This document shows positions 17,620 to 25,833 of a DNA stretch of 64,000 bases, one piece after another (within the stretch, counting starts at the first letter, position 1; each line of letters starts with the position of its first letter). Source of the DNA: Chelatococcus sp. YT9 (GTDB lineage Bacteria > Pseudomonadota > Alphaproteobacteria > Rhizobiales > Beijerinckiaceae). The notes beneath the pieces were generated by a model. It worked only from the letters and a program-made list of their open reading frames with translations. It did not search any database and was not told the DNA's origin. A program made the translations under genes and the position numbers. The stretch is from positions 418,637 through 482,636 of the forward strand of contig NZ_JAHBRW010000002.1 in NCBI RefSeq assembly GCF_018398315.1. Direction: 5' to 3'.

Positions 17620-18810
17620 CTAGCCGAGCGGTCCTTTATCGTGGACGATCGAGCCCACCTGCAGCCCCGCCGTTATTCCGGCCTGCTCCAGACGATCGAT
17701 TTCCGCAGCGGAGAAACCGATTTCAGACAGAATTTCCCTGCTGTGCTCGCCGACCATGGTGGGCGGGGACGCAACCGCGCCGGCGGTCCGCGAAAAACGC
17801 GGCGCAGGTGCCGGTTGGGGCATTCCCTCCACTTCGACGAACATTCCTCGCGCGACGGCATGACTTTCACGTAACGCCTCGTCAAAATCCAACACCGGAG
17901 TCAGGCACGAATCCGTGTCTGCAGTCATGGCGGCCCATTCGTCGCGGTCACGTGTCAGGAAGATCTCTGTCAAACGCTCGCGTAGCTGGGGCCAGAGCGC
18001 CTTGTTCCGCTGATTATCGCGCAGGAGCTGGTCGTCAATCCTGCAACGCTCGAGAAAGACATGCCAAAACTCCGGTTCGATAGCCGCCAGCGCCACCCAC
18101 CCGCCATCCTTGCACCGGTAGCAGCGATAAAAGGGCGCGCCGCCGTCGAAGAGATTGGCCTCGCGCGCGCGGTTCCAGAGGCCCTTGCCATGATAGGCCC
18201 AGATCATGCTGGCAAGCATTGTGGCGCCTTCAGCCATGGCAGCGTCAACCACTTGACCCTTGCCCGAAGTGCTCCGCTCGACCAGCGCCGCCAACACGCC
18301 GGCGATGAGGAGCATGCCGCCGCCACCGAAGTCGCCGATCAGATTGAGCGGCGGGACCGGCCCCCCAGTCTCGGTGCCGATCGTCGAGAGAATTCCGCCT
18401 GTCGCGATATAGTTGAGGTCATGCCCGGCCTCGTTGGCCCGGGGACCGGTCTGTCCCCAACCGGTCACGCGGCCATAGACAAGTCGCGGATTGCGCGACA
18501 AGCAGATCTGTGGCCCGAGCCCAAGCCGTTCCATCACCCCGGGTCGGTAACCCTCAAGGAGAACGTCCGCGGTTTCGATCAGTTGCAGGGCAACGGCAAG
18601 TCCCTCCGGCCTTTTGAGGTCGAGCGCGATGGAGCGCCGGGAGCGGTTGAGGACGTCTTTGCGCGTCTGGTTCCAGCGTTGTCCCGGCCGGTCGATGCGA
18701 ATGACGTCTGCACCCATGTCCGCCAACCACATGGCCGCGAACGGCCCGGGGCCCACCCCGACCATCTCGACCACCCGAATTTGCGCAAGAGGACCACTTC
18801 TGACCGACAT
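17620..18810 (-). CDS. alpha-methylacyl-CoA racemase (AMACR/MCR type)
   Basis: 396 residues of the CaiB/BaiF superfamily, but with racemase features: GHDLNYIATGG carries the His of the active-site pair (His130) and NLIGDFGGGGM carries the Asp (Asp160), matching His126/Asp156 of mycobacterial MCR; the flanks also resemble AMACR. It interconverts (2R)- and (2S)-2-methylacyl-CoA so that an S-specific dehydrogenase can act. Start at the ATG at 18808-18810 with GGAGGG upstream; a longer frame to 18963 would cross an operator. Likely monocistronic. It implies an alpha-methyl-branched substrate for the island. A CoA-transferase role is less likely. Confidence 0.82.
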   Translation of the reverse strand: MSVRSGPLAQIRVVEMVGVGPGPFAAMWLADMGADVIRIDRPGQRWNQTRKDVLNRSRRSIALDLKRPEGLAVALQLIETADVLLEGYRPGVMERLGLGPQICLSRNPRLVYGRVTGWGQTGPRANEAGHDLNYIATGGILSTIGTETGGPVPPLNLIGDFGGGGMLLIAGVLAALVERSTSGKGQVVDAAMAEGATMLASMIWAYHGKGLWNRAREANLFDGGAPFYRCYRCKDGGWVALAAIEPEFWHVFLERCRIDDQLLRDNQRNKALWPQLRERLTEIFLTRDRDEWAAMTADTDSCLTPVLDFDEALRESHAVARGMFVEVEGMPQPAPAPRFSRTAGAVASPPTMVGEHSREILSEIGFSAAEIDRLEQAGITAGLQVGSIVHDKGPLG

Positions 18811-18917
18811 TAACCCTCCAGATCTGCAACACGCGTCTCTCAAGGCGGCGCGGCCTGCAACGACTTCACCGGCCGTCGGCTCCCCATCTATTCTTATGAA
18901 GACGACTCCGGCTTGTC

Positions 18918-18929
18918 TACCCTCGGGTA
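18918..18929. promoter_or_regulatory. candidate TetR-type operator, site C (TACCCTCGGGTA)
   Basis: Perfectly symmetric TACYNNNNRGTA copy, extended to CTACCC..GGGTAG, 107 bp upstream of the racemase start codon. Confidence 0.55.
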
Positions 18930-18979
18930 GGACAACGTGAAGAGAAGTGGGAGTCGCGGCCACGACCTCGAGCTTGGTC

Positions 18980-19018
18980 GAAAGCCGCCCTTCCTATCGG
19001 CTCTTGGCTGCGGCTTTC
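18980..19018 (-). terminator. inverted repeat downstream of iclR
   Basis: GAAAGCCGC at 18980-18988 pairs perfectly with GCGGCTTTC at 19010-19018 across a 21-base loop. It lies about 50 bp past the iclR stop in its direction of transcription. There is no T run, so termination is only suggested. Confidence 0.3.
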
Positions 19019-19065
19019 AAAGAGGTATAACCATGACGGTTTCGCGAGCGTCCCCGGCCAGCATC

Positions 19066-19869
19066 TTAACGACGCGGGCGCCGCCGCTGGGAACCGGCGG
19101 CATCCTCCGTAGGGCCCACGCCGGGATAGGGAAAGCTTTCTCCGCCGAGCTTTGACGAGATCCGGTTGCCCGCCTCCTGCATGAGGTGGGATAGCTCCGG
19201 GATCCGGCTGTCGACGCGGACTGCTGGACCGCTGAGCGTCAACGAATATTGCACAATGTTGCCCTGCTCAAATAGCGGAACGGCAATGGCCGTCAGGCCC
19301 GGAACCCGCGTGCCGCTGGTCACCGCGATGCCCGCGATGCGAATGGCGTTGAGATCGGCCCGCAATTCGCTCAGTTTGACAAGCCTCGCGGCGCCGATGG
19401 CGTCCAAGAGGTCGCCGCGTTCGCGCTCTGCCATGAAAGCCAGAAGCACACGGCCGGCCGCGCCAAACAGAATGGGGACACGTTCTCCCGAACGGGAGAT
19501 TGCCATGAGGGGCGAAGGCGTATCGACAACCTCGATCACCATTCTCTCGTGATGCGCGCGAGCGTTGAGCGTGATGGTCTCGCCGGAGAGCTTGCTGAGC
19601 TCGATCATTGTCGAGCGCGCCGCCTCGCGCGCGGTCAGCGTACCCTGCACCAAACCCGCCAACCGCACGAGCTTCATCGAAAGCACGTATTGACCGTTTT
19701 GGAGGCGCACGAGATAGCCTTCGTTCTCGAGGGTGTTCACAAGCCTGAATGCCGTCGCCTTCGCTATCGGCGTGCGCTCGGCGATGTCCTGGAGAGACAG
19801 GCTCACATGATCGGAGTCGAAAGCGTCAAAAATCGATAACGCACGCGTAACAGATCTGGCCAAAGTCAC
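19066..19869 (-). CDS. IclR family transcriptional regulator
   Basis: 267 residues: N-terminal winged helix-turn-helix (ALSIFDAF, LQDIAERTPIAKATAFRLVNTLENEGYL, about residues 8-60) and a C-terminal effector domain (residues about 80-245; GRVLLAFMAERE, GTRVPGLTAIAVPLF). The tail is basic. IclR regulators in catabolic clusters usually sense a pathway acid. It lies between the racemase gene and tctA on the same strand. A KdgR-like box 120 bp upstream of its start (19989-20004) suggests autoregulation, and matching boxes occur upstream of the MmgE/PrpD and cyclase genes. Confidence 0.92.
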   Translation of the reverse strand: MTLARSVTRALSIFDAFDSDHVSLSLQDIAERTPIAKATAFRLVNTLENEGYLVRLQNGQYVLSMKLVRLAGLVQGTLTAREAARSTMIELSKLSGETITLNARAHHERMVIEVVDTPSPLMAISRSGERVPILFGAAGRVLLAFMAERERGDLLDAIGAARLVKLSELRADLNAIRIAGIAVTSGTRVPGLTAIAVPLFEQGNIVQYSLTLSGPAVRVDSRIPELSHLMQEAGNRISSKLGGESFPYPGVGPTEDAAGSQRRRPRR

Positions 19870-19988
19870 TCCATCCCGACACAGGTTCGCCTATAAGAAA
19901 GTTATAATCCGCCGGAGCGCTCACGCGTGGGCCGGAGAGGCGGGAGGTCGCTCCGCATAAGCGGCGGCATCTTATCAGATTTCGCGCT

Positions 19989-20004
19989 TTGAAATCCATT
20001 TCAT
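19989..20004. promoter_or_regulatory. candidate IclR/KdgR-like operator (TTGAAATCCATTTCAT)
   Basis: Imperfect inverted repeat with the same 7-2-7 layout as the box at 5913, between tctA and iclR. The core GAAATCCATTTC is fully symmetric. Confidence 0.45.
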
Positions 20005-20093
20005 TGAGCCAGGCGCGGGCCTCCGACAGAGCTCTTGGACCACTGCTGCGTGGTCGCGCTGCCGCTCTTCGCCCGCAAATACAATTGCTCGCC

Positions 20094-21596
20094 TCATTCT
20101 TCCTGAAAGGCCTCCTCACGCTTCGCGCGGATCATCGGAGAGATGATCATGGCCAGAAGGAGGGCTGCGAGAATAAGGAAAACGAGGCTGGTCGGGCGGG
20201 TGACGAAGACGCTCCAGTCGCCGCGCGAGAGAAGCAGTGTACGGCGCAAATTTTCCTCGAATAGCGGGCCGAGGATGAACCCGAGGATTAGCGGCGCCGG
20301 TTCGCAGTTGATCTTCGTGAGGATGTAACCGACCACCCCGAAAAATGCCATCACCAGCACTTCGAAGGAGGCGTTGTTCACGCCATAGACCCCGATCACG
20401 CAGAACATCAGGATAGCGGGAAACATCAGGCGATAGGGCACCTTCAACAGGCGGACCCAGATGCCGATGAGCGGAAGGTTGATGACCAGCAGCATCAGAT
20501 TGCCGAGCCACATCGAAGCGATCAGCCCCCAGAAGAGCTGAGGCTGATTCCGAACCACTTCCGGCCCCGGTTGTATGCCATGGATCATGAGCGCGCCGGC
20601 CATCATCGCGATCAGGGCGTTGCCCGGAATACCGAGCGTCAGGAGAGGGATGAAGGACGTCTGAGCACCCGCGTTGTTCGCAGCCTCCGGGCCCGCAACC
20701 CCCTCGACGGCACCCCGGCCAAAGCGGCGCGGCGTCTTGGAGAGCTTTTTCTCGATGGTGTAGGACGCGAAGGACGACAGAAGGGCACCGCCGCCCGGCA
20801 GAACGCCGAGCAAGGAACCAAGTGCCGTGCCGCGCAGGGCCGGTTTCCATGATCGTTTGAAATCATCACGGGTCGGCCAAAGCGTACCGATCGCTTCCGT
20901 CCGAACGACCGCGGACTTCGATTCCAGGTTCACCATGACCTCGCGGATGCCAAAGAGGCCCATGGCGAGCGCAACGAACTCGATACCATCCGCAAGATCG
21001 ATGAGATTGAAAGTGAAACGGCGCTCCCCAGAGTTGATGTCGGTTCCGACGATCCCGAGCAGCAGCCCCATGACGACCATCGCGATCGCCTTCAGGAGCG
21101 ATCCCTGGGCCAGGACCACGGCGGCGATGAGGCCGAAGAGCATCAGAGAACAGTATTCGGCGGGCTGGAAGCTCTCGGCGATGGCCGTCAGCGGCGGCGT
21201 GAACGCGACGATAACGAAGGTGGCGATGGTGCCGGCCACCATTGAGGCGAGCGCCGCCACGGCCAGTGCAGCGCCTGCGCGGCCTTGCCTCGCCATCTGG
21301 TAGCCGTCGAGGCAGGTGACGACGGATGAGGATTCCCCCGGCATGTTCACGAGGATCGATGTCGTGGAGCCTCCATATTGGGCGCCGTAGTAGATGCCCG
21401 CCAGCATGATGAGGGCCGTGGTCGGATCGAGATAGAACGTGATGGGCAAGAGCATCGCGACCGTTGCCAACGGACCGATCCCAGGCAGGACGCCGATAAG
21501 CGTTCCAAGCAGTGCCCCAAGGAAGCAGAAGCCAATGTTGACGGGCGTCAAGGCGATCGAAAAGCCGAGCGCGAGGTTACTGAGGATATCGCTCAT
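20094..21596 (-). CDS. tctA: tripartite tricarboxylate transporter large permease TctA
   Basis: 500 residues, the size of TctA. Many membrane segments and the family signatures GTLIGVLPGIGPLA, YYGAQYGGSTTSILVNMPGE (two short stretches), GVLPGGGALLSSF and the AANNAGAQTSFIPLLTLGIPG region are visible. It forms the large inner-membrane permease of a secondary carboxylate importer that works with TctB and a periplasmic Bug protein. The start ATG at 21594-21596 shares one base with the tctB stop (TGATG), so the two are translationally coupled. The likely cognate binding proteins are the two Bug genes upstream in the same operon. Confidence 0.94.
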   Translation of the reverse strand: MSDILSNLALGFSIALTPVNIGFCFLGALLGTLIGVLPGIGPLATVAMLLPITFYLDPTTALIMLAGIYYGAQYGGSTTSILVNMPGESSSVVTCLDGYQMARQGRAGAALAVAALASMVAGTIATFVIVAFTPPLTAIAESFQPAEYCSLMLFGLIAAVVLAQGSLLKAIAMVVMGLLLGIVGTDINSGERRFTFNLIDLADGIEFVALAMGLFGIREVMVNLESKSAVVRTEAIGTLWPTRDDFKRSWKPALRGTALGSLLGVLPGGGALLSSFASYTIEKKLSKTPRRFGRGAVEGVAGPEAANNAGAQTSFIPLLTLGIPGNALIAMMAGALMIHGIQPGPEVVRNQPQLFWGLIASMWLGNLMLLVINLPLIGIWVRLLKVPYRLMFPAILMFCVIGVYGVNNASFEVLVMAFFGVVGYILTKINCEPAPLILGFILGPLFEENLRRTLLLSRGDWSVFVTRPTSLVFLILAALLLAMIISPMIRAKREEAFQEE

Positions 21597-22039
21597 CAGG
21601 GCCACACCTTCATAGGCAGACCGACGCCGTAGATGAAGACGACGTAGCAGAACACGATTGCACACAGAATGAGGATGGGAATTTCTCTGTAGCGCGTCTC
21701 GCGACTGGCCAGCATGCTGATGCCGAGAAGCATCGCCAGCGAAATAACGAGGCCCGCCCTTTCCAGCAACAGGGCGAACACAACGATCCCGAGCGTCGGC
21801 AGCACCAGGACACGCCACTGGATCGGATCGATCTCCTCACGCTCCGTCTCGCGCATCGCGCCGATAATCTGAACCAATCCAAGCACGACCAGGATGATGG
21901 ATAGGATCAGCGGAAAATAGCCCGGCCCCATCTCGCTGGGCGTGCCGGTCTCATAATTTCGCCCGATGGCCAGCCCGAGCGCGCCCACCGCTAGGATGAA
22001 AAGCCCGGCGAGGAAATCCTTCGATCGTAAGAGTAGCAT
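21596..22039 (-). CDS. tctB: tripartite tricarboxylate transporter small permease TctB
   Basis: 147 residues with about four membrane segments. Family marks: LRSKDFLAGLFILAVGALGL at the start, MGPGYFPLI, and hydrophobic pairs in the second half. It is the small membrane subunit of the TTT importer. Start at the ATG at 22037-22039, preceded by GGGAGGATAGCG, an excellent ribosome binding site; a GTG start at 22066 is possible but unneeded. Coupled to tctA. Sequence is weakly conserved in this family, but context makes the call secure. Confidence 0.9.
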   Translation of the reverse strand: MLLLRSKDFLAGLFILAVGALGLAIGRNYETGTPSEMGPGYFPLILSIILVVLGLVQIIGAMRETEREEIDPIQWRVLVLPTLGIVVFALLLERAGLVISLAMLLGISMLASRETRYREIPILILCAIVFCYVVFIYGVGLPMKVWP

Positions 22040-22180
22040 CGCTATCCTCCCTAGAAGTCTGTGCACGGCTGGTCATCAGGTCGTTCTGATCCTGCCGGGC
22101 GTGCGTCATGGCCTTGGACGCGGCGGCAGCACAGGACGATCCGGACCATCCCATCGTCTTTGTGACTGGCGCCCGCCTCT

Positions 22181-23536
22181 TCATCCCGGCTTCAGCGTCT
22201 CGACCAGTCCGTCGAAGTCCTGAACATCCTCAAGAGCAGTAAGCCGGCCAAATGCATCGCGTGCACGCTGGCGGCCAAGGGTACGTTCGGCACAGGACAA
22301 GAATTTCTCTTCCAGCTCCGATTGCCCGAGCGGGTGGGCAGGGTGCCCGATGGCTTCCTCCACATGGCGGGAGAATACGCGGCCGCCCTTCAGCGTCACC
22401 GTCACGGTGCTCGGATAGACGCCGTTGCGGTAGATGAGCGCCGGATCGACGGAAGTAGCAACCCTGCCCATGAGCGCCTGCACATCAGGGGCCGTCACCC
22501 GATCGGGCTCGAACTGATCGAGACCGCAGGCTCCGTCAAGCGCGGCAACAGCGAGGCAATATTCCATGCTGAACTTCGCCTGCAACGGCGTGGTCGGTTG
22601 GCGATACGTCAGGATGTCGGCTACGAGAGCGATCGTCGTGCAGCGGATCGACTCGATCTCAGTTGCTGTGAAACGATGATCTTGCAGAAGCGCCAGCAGA
22701 GCGTCGAGGGCGGAGTGGGTGCAGCCACAGCACGGGAAGCGCTTGATGCTGACCCCAGACGATTCGATCTCCAGAGTGCCTCCAAAGGAAAAGCCCTCCA
22801 CCTGTCCCTCGCCGCGGAAAACGTCGATGAAGCCGTGCGTCCCGTCGAGGGCTGCAGGATCTGTCGCAAGGCCTGCTTTCGCCAGATGAACTGCAACGAC
22901 ACCATTGCGCGCCGCCATGCCCGCATGGAGCGGCTTCACCATCGAACCGAAGTTCTTCCGGATACCCGCGCTACTGGACGCCGCAACACCGATCACCGCG
23001 ATGATCTCCCGTTCCGACAGCCCTGCGACCCGTGCGCCGGCGAGCGCAGCCGATAGCGTGCCTAAGGTGGAGGTCGCGTGCCATCCCGCCTCGTAATGTG
23101 ACGGGTTCATGCGACGGCCAAGGCCAGCTGCGATTTCCAGTCCAAGCGCGTAGGCTACGATGATATCGCGGCCACAGATCTGCCGTCCGGTTCCCAGTGC
23201 GGCTGCCGCCGCCACCATCGGTACAGAGGGATGGCCAATCATCGCAAGTGATGAATCATCGAAGTCAAAGGCATGCCCAGCGGTGCCGTTTGCGAAGGCC
23301 GCGGCAGTTGGCGAGGCAAGCGTATTCGTTCCCAGAATGACGGCCGGGCCGTCCTTTCCGTCGAGAGCAACGGCTTTCCGGACGATGGCCGCCTCCGCGC
23401 TGCCCGCGCCCGCCAGGATGCAGCCGAAAGCGTCGATGATCGACAGCTTCGCGCGCTCTCCGGCAAGCGCCGAGAGATCCTCGTAGCAGAGTTCAGATGC
23501 AAGGCGTGCAAAACCGTCTGTTACGGTACCCGTCAT
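22181..23536 (-). CDS. MmgE/PrpD family protein
   Basis: 451 residues of the MmgE/PrpD fold (2-methylcitrate dehydratase, cis-aconitate decarboxylase, iminodisuccinate epimerase relatives). Seen: the N-terminal ANGTAGHAFDFDDSSL region, GLEIAAGLGRRMNP, and the CCGCTHSALDALLAL His/Cys segment, then the C-terminal beta domain (YPSTVTVTLKGGR). In TTT clusters such proteins probably dehydrate or isomerise the imported polycarboxylate. Start at the ATG at 23534-23536; a TTG at 23566 would include the operator repeat lying directly upstream. It sits between MDR and tctB in one operon. Reaction not predictable. Confidence 0.88.
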   Translation of the reverse strand: MTGTVTDGFARLASELCYEDLSALAGERAKLSIIDAFGCILAGAGSAEAAIVRKAVALDGKDGPAVILGTNTLASPTAAAFANGTAGHAFDFDDSSLAMIGHPSVPMVAAAAALGTGRQICGRDIIVAYALGLEIAAGLGRRMNPSHYEAGWHATSTLGTLSAALAGARVAGLSEREIIAVIGVAASSSAGIRKNFGSMVKPLHAGMAARNGVVAVHLAKAGLATDPAALDGTHGFIDVFRGEGQVEGFSFGGTLEIESSGVSIKRFPCCGCTHSALDALLALLQDHRFTATEIESIRCTTIALVADILTYRQPTTPLQAKFSMEYCLAVAALDGACGLDQFEPDRVTAPDVQALMGRVATSVDPALIYRNGVYPSTVTVTLKGGRVFSRHVEEAIGHPAHPLGQSELEEKFLSCAERTLGRQRARDAFGRLTALEDVQDFDGLVETLKPG

Positions 23537-23541
23537 CGAAA

Positions 23542-23566
23542 TTCCATTTGATGGAACTGATTTCAA
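23542..23566. promoter_or_regulatory. overlapping inverted repeats before MmgE/PrpD gene (IclR-like box)
   Basis: TTCCAT-TTG-ATGGAA at 23542-23556 is a perfect repeat, and ATGGAACTGATTTCAA at 23551-23566 matches the 7-2-7 box at 5913 with mismatches. The pair starts 5 bp upstream of the MmgE/PrpD start codon, where binding would block transcription or initiation. Confidence 0.45.
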
Positions 23567-23658
23567 TATTGATACATGAGTTGGACTCGGGATTAAAGCG
23601 ATCCTTTTGACCGCACCGAGTGGAAACCGTGCAGGTGCTGCCTTTCCGGCGCCCGACT

Positions 23659-24660
23659 TCAGGTCCCGGACGTCAGTACAACATGGCCGATCGTTTCCCG
23701 ATCGAGCACTGTCCGGAAAGCATCGGCAACGTGTTCCAGCGGATAGCTCGCCGCCACGATAGGCTTGATCTCGCCGCGGCCGTGCATCTCGCCAAGGCGC
23801 GTGAAGATCGCCCGGATGTCCGGCTCGAATCTGTTGCGCTCATCAATCTTATAATAACCCATGTAGAGACCGACGATGCTGATGTTCTTCACGAGCACAA
23901 GGTTCGCCGGTATTGTCGGGATCGTTCCGGAAGCAAAACCGATCGGCAGGATGCGTCCCCCCGGTTTCAGGCACCGCAGGGCCTCGCCGAAGATCACGCC
24001 GCCCACCGGGTCAAGCGCACAATCGACGCCCACACCCTCGGTGACCCGCATCACCGCTGATTTCAGCGAGGCAGGATCCGCACTAAGGACGACGTCAGCC
24101 CCGCGCTGGCGCAAACATGCGCGCTTGGCTTCCGAGGAGGCGCTTGCAATAACCCTCGCTCCGAGTGCTTTCGCCATTTCCAGAGCAGCGATGCCGACGC
24201 CGCCCGCCGCGCCGGTAACAAGCAGTGTCTCGCCTCCCTGGATATTCAGAAGACGCGGCCACGTGAGGGCTGCGAGTGCGGAGTTATACGACGTATTGAG
24301 CGTGGCCGCCTCGGCGTAGCTCATCGCATCCGGGATGGGGTAGACATTCGCCGCGTGGGCGCATGCTTCTTCGGCGAGCCCCCCATATTCCAACGAGGCC
24401 AGAACCCGCTGGCCCACTGCAAGCCCACGATCCGCACGGCCACCGATTTCCACAATGTCTCCGGCGATCGTATTGCCGGGAACGAAGGGCAAGGTCGGGC
24501 GCCGCTGGTATCGCCCTGCCACCAGAAGTGACAAGGCAAATGTCACCGGCGCCGCACGCATGCGGATCCGGACCTGGTCAGGCGAGCATATCGGTCGGGC
24601 AACTGCCGAAACAAACAAGGCAGCCGGTTCGCACCATTCCGAGATCTCGACCGCCCGCAT
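23659..24660 (-). CDS. MDR-type NADPH:quinone oxidoreductase / enoyl reductase
   Basis: 333 residues of the zinc-free medium-chain reductase group. N-terminal GroES-like domain (FVPGNTIAGDIVEIG, VGQRVLASLEYGGLAEEA) and a Rossmann domain with the AAGGVG nucleotide loop (LLVTGAAGGVGIAALEMAKALGARVI read in two parts), then PVGGVIFGEALRCLKPGG. Zinc-ligand cysteines are lacking. Members reduce quinones or 2-enoyl-CoA with NADPH. It lies 5 bp past the first Bug gene and 122 bp before the MmgE/PrpD gene, all on one strand. A crotonyl-CoA-reductase-like role in the acyl-CoA island is possible but unproven. Confidence 0.87.
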   Translation of the reverse strand: MRAVEISEWCEPAALFVSAVARPICSPDQVRIRMRAAPVTFALSLLVAGRYQRRPTLPFVPGNTIAGDIVEIGGRADRGLAVGQRVLASLEYGGLAEEACAHAANVYPIPDAMSYAEAATLNTSYNSALAALTWPRLLNIQGGETLLVTGAAGGVGIAALEMAKALGARVIASASSEAKRACLRQRGADVVLSADPASLKSAVMRVTEGVGVDCALDPVGGVIFGEALRCLKPGGRILPIGFASGTIPTIPANLVLVKNISIVGLYMGYYKIDERNRFEPDIRAIFTRLGEMHGRGEIKPIVAASYPLEHVADAFRTVLDRETIGHVVLTSGT

Positions 24661-24665
24661 CGATC

Positions 24666-25649
24666 CTATTTCACTTCGATCTTTGCCGCTTCGATGATTG
24701 TCTTCGTTGTCGCTGTTTCCTCGTCGACGACCTTCCGAAAGTATTCGCGATCGCCGCCTTCGGCGAGGAAGCCGAGGTCGACGAGTTGCTTCTTGATGGT
24801 TTCGTTCTCCAGCATCTTGTTAACGTCAGCGTTGATCTTCTCGAGGATGTCAATTGGCGTTTTTGCCGGCGCCAGAAGCCCGAACCATGAATTGTAGGTG
24901 AGCTCGACCCCATTCTCCTTGAACGTCGGCAACTGGGGCAGCGAGGGGATGCGTTCGCTCGATAGCGCGCCGAGCGCAACGGCCTTGCCTGCCTCGACCT
25001 GCGGCATGACGGTTGAGGGAGCGCCGATATACATCTGCACCGTATTGGCGATAATCGCCTGCATGACCGGCGCAGCACCATTGAACGGAATATGCTTGAG
25101 GTCAACGCCGGCGGCGAGCTTGAACATCTCGGCTGCCAAATGAGGAGCGCTGCCGATCGCGGAGGTGCCGTAGTTCAGCTGACCTGGCCGGCTTTTCGCA
25201 AGCGCAATGAAGGACTTAATATCCTTGACGCCGACACCCGTGCTGACCACCATGACCTGGGGCGCAATGCCAACGAGCGCCACAGGCGCGAAATCGCGTG
25301 CCGTGATATAGGGCGTGGTGCTCGGATTGAGCAACTCGTATGTGCCATGCGAGGCGTTGTTGCCAAGGATCAGCGTGTAACCGTCGGGCTTGGCGCGGGC
25401 GACATAGTCGGAACCGATCGTGCCCGATGCACCAGCCCGGTTTTCAGCGACGACCGGCTGGCCCCAGCTTTCCGATAAACTCTGTGCGACGAGGCGCCCG
25501 AGAAGGTCGGTTGGACCACCAGGTGGATAGGGTATGATCAGTTTGACCGGCTTGTCAGGGTAGGCCGGCTGCGCCGTCGCGCCACCGCCGGTCACAACCG
25601 CCGCGACCGCGATCACGGCCGCGCCCCGTATGATCGTTCTTCTTTTCAT
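24666..25649 (-). CDS. Bug/TctC tripartite tricarboxylate transporter binding protein 1
   Basis: 327 residues. Sec-type signal peptide (MKRRTIIRGAAVIAVAAVV, cleavage near ATAQP) and the Bug hallmark PDKPVKLIIPYPPGGPTD, followed by AGASGTIGSDYVARAKPDGYT in two blocks. It captures a carboxylate in the periplasm for TctAB. Start at the ATG at 25647-25649 with GGGAGGAAAGCCG upstream. It is a close paralog of the following gene: most motif blocks are shared (LGNNASHG, YELLNPS, SAPH, HIPFNG, FGLLAPAK versus YGLLAPAK). Two receptors for one permease suggest two related ligands. Confidence 0.94.
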   Translation of the reverse strand: MKRRTIIRGAAVIAVAAVVTGGGATAQPAYPDKPVKLIIPYPPGGPTDLLGRLVAQSLSESWGQPVVAENRAGASGTIGSDYVARAKPDGYTLILGNNASHGTYELLNPSTTPYITARDFAPVALVGIAPQVMVVSTGVGVKDIKSFIALAKSRPGQLNYGTSAIGSAPHLAAEMFKLAAGVDLKHIPFNGAAPVMQAIIANTVQMYIGAPSTVMPQVEAGKAVALGALSSERIPSLPQLPTFKENGVELTYNSWFGLLAPAKTPIDILEKINADVNKMLENETIKKQLVDLGFLAEGGDREYFRKVVDEETATTKTIIEAAKIEVK

Positions 25650-25833
25650 CGGCTTTCCTCCCTGCGGACGGCGAGCGGACCTTCATTGGAGGCAACGGAC
25701 GTGTAGCGATCCGGCTCCGGGCTGTCGCGCCGGATGGGTGCCCGATCGGTTGCTACCCCAGCATCACCCTCCATCGCGCCCAACGCATTGCACGCCATCG
25801 ATGGGCGGGCGCCGGCCCTGCACACCAGGATTC

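Noticed and set aside
20094-21818. TctA read with a 74-residue N-terminal extension
   Set aside because: The extension lies inside tctB in another frame; TctA proteins start at the MSDILSNLA-type sequence, which here is coupled to the tctB stop.
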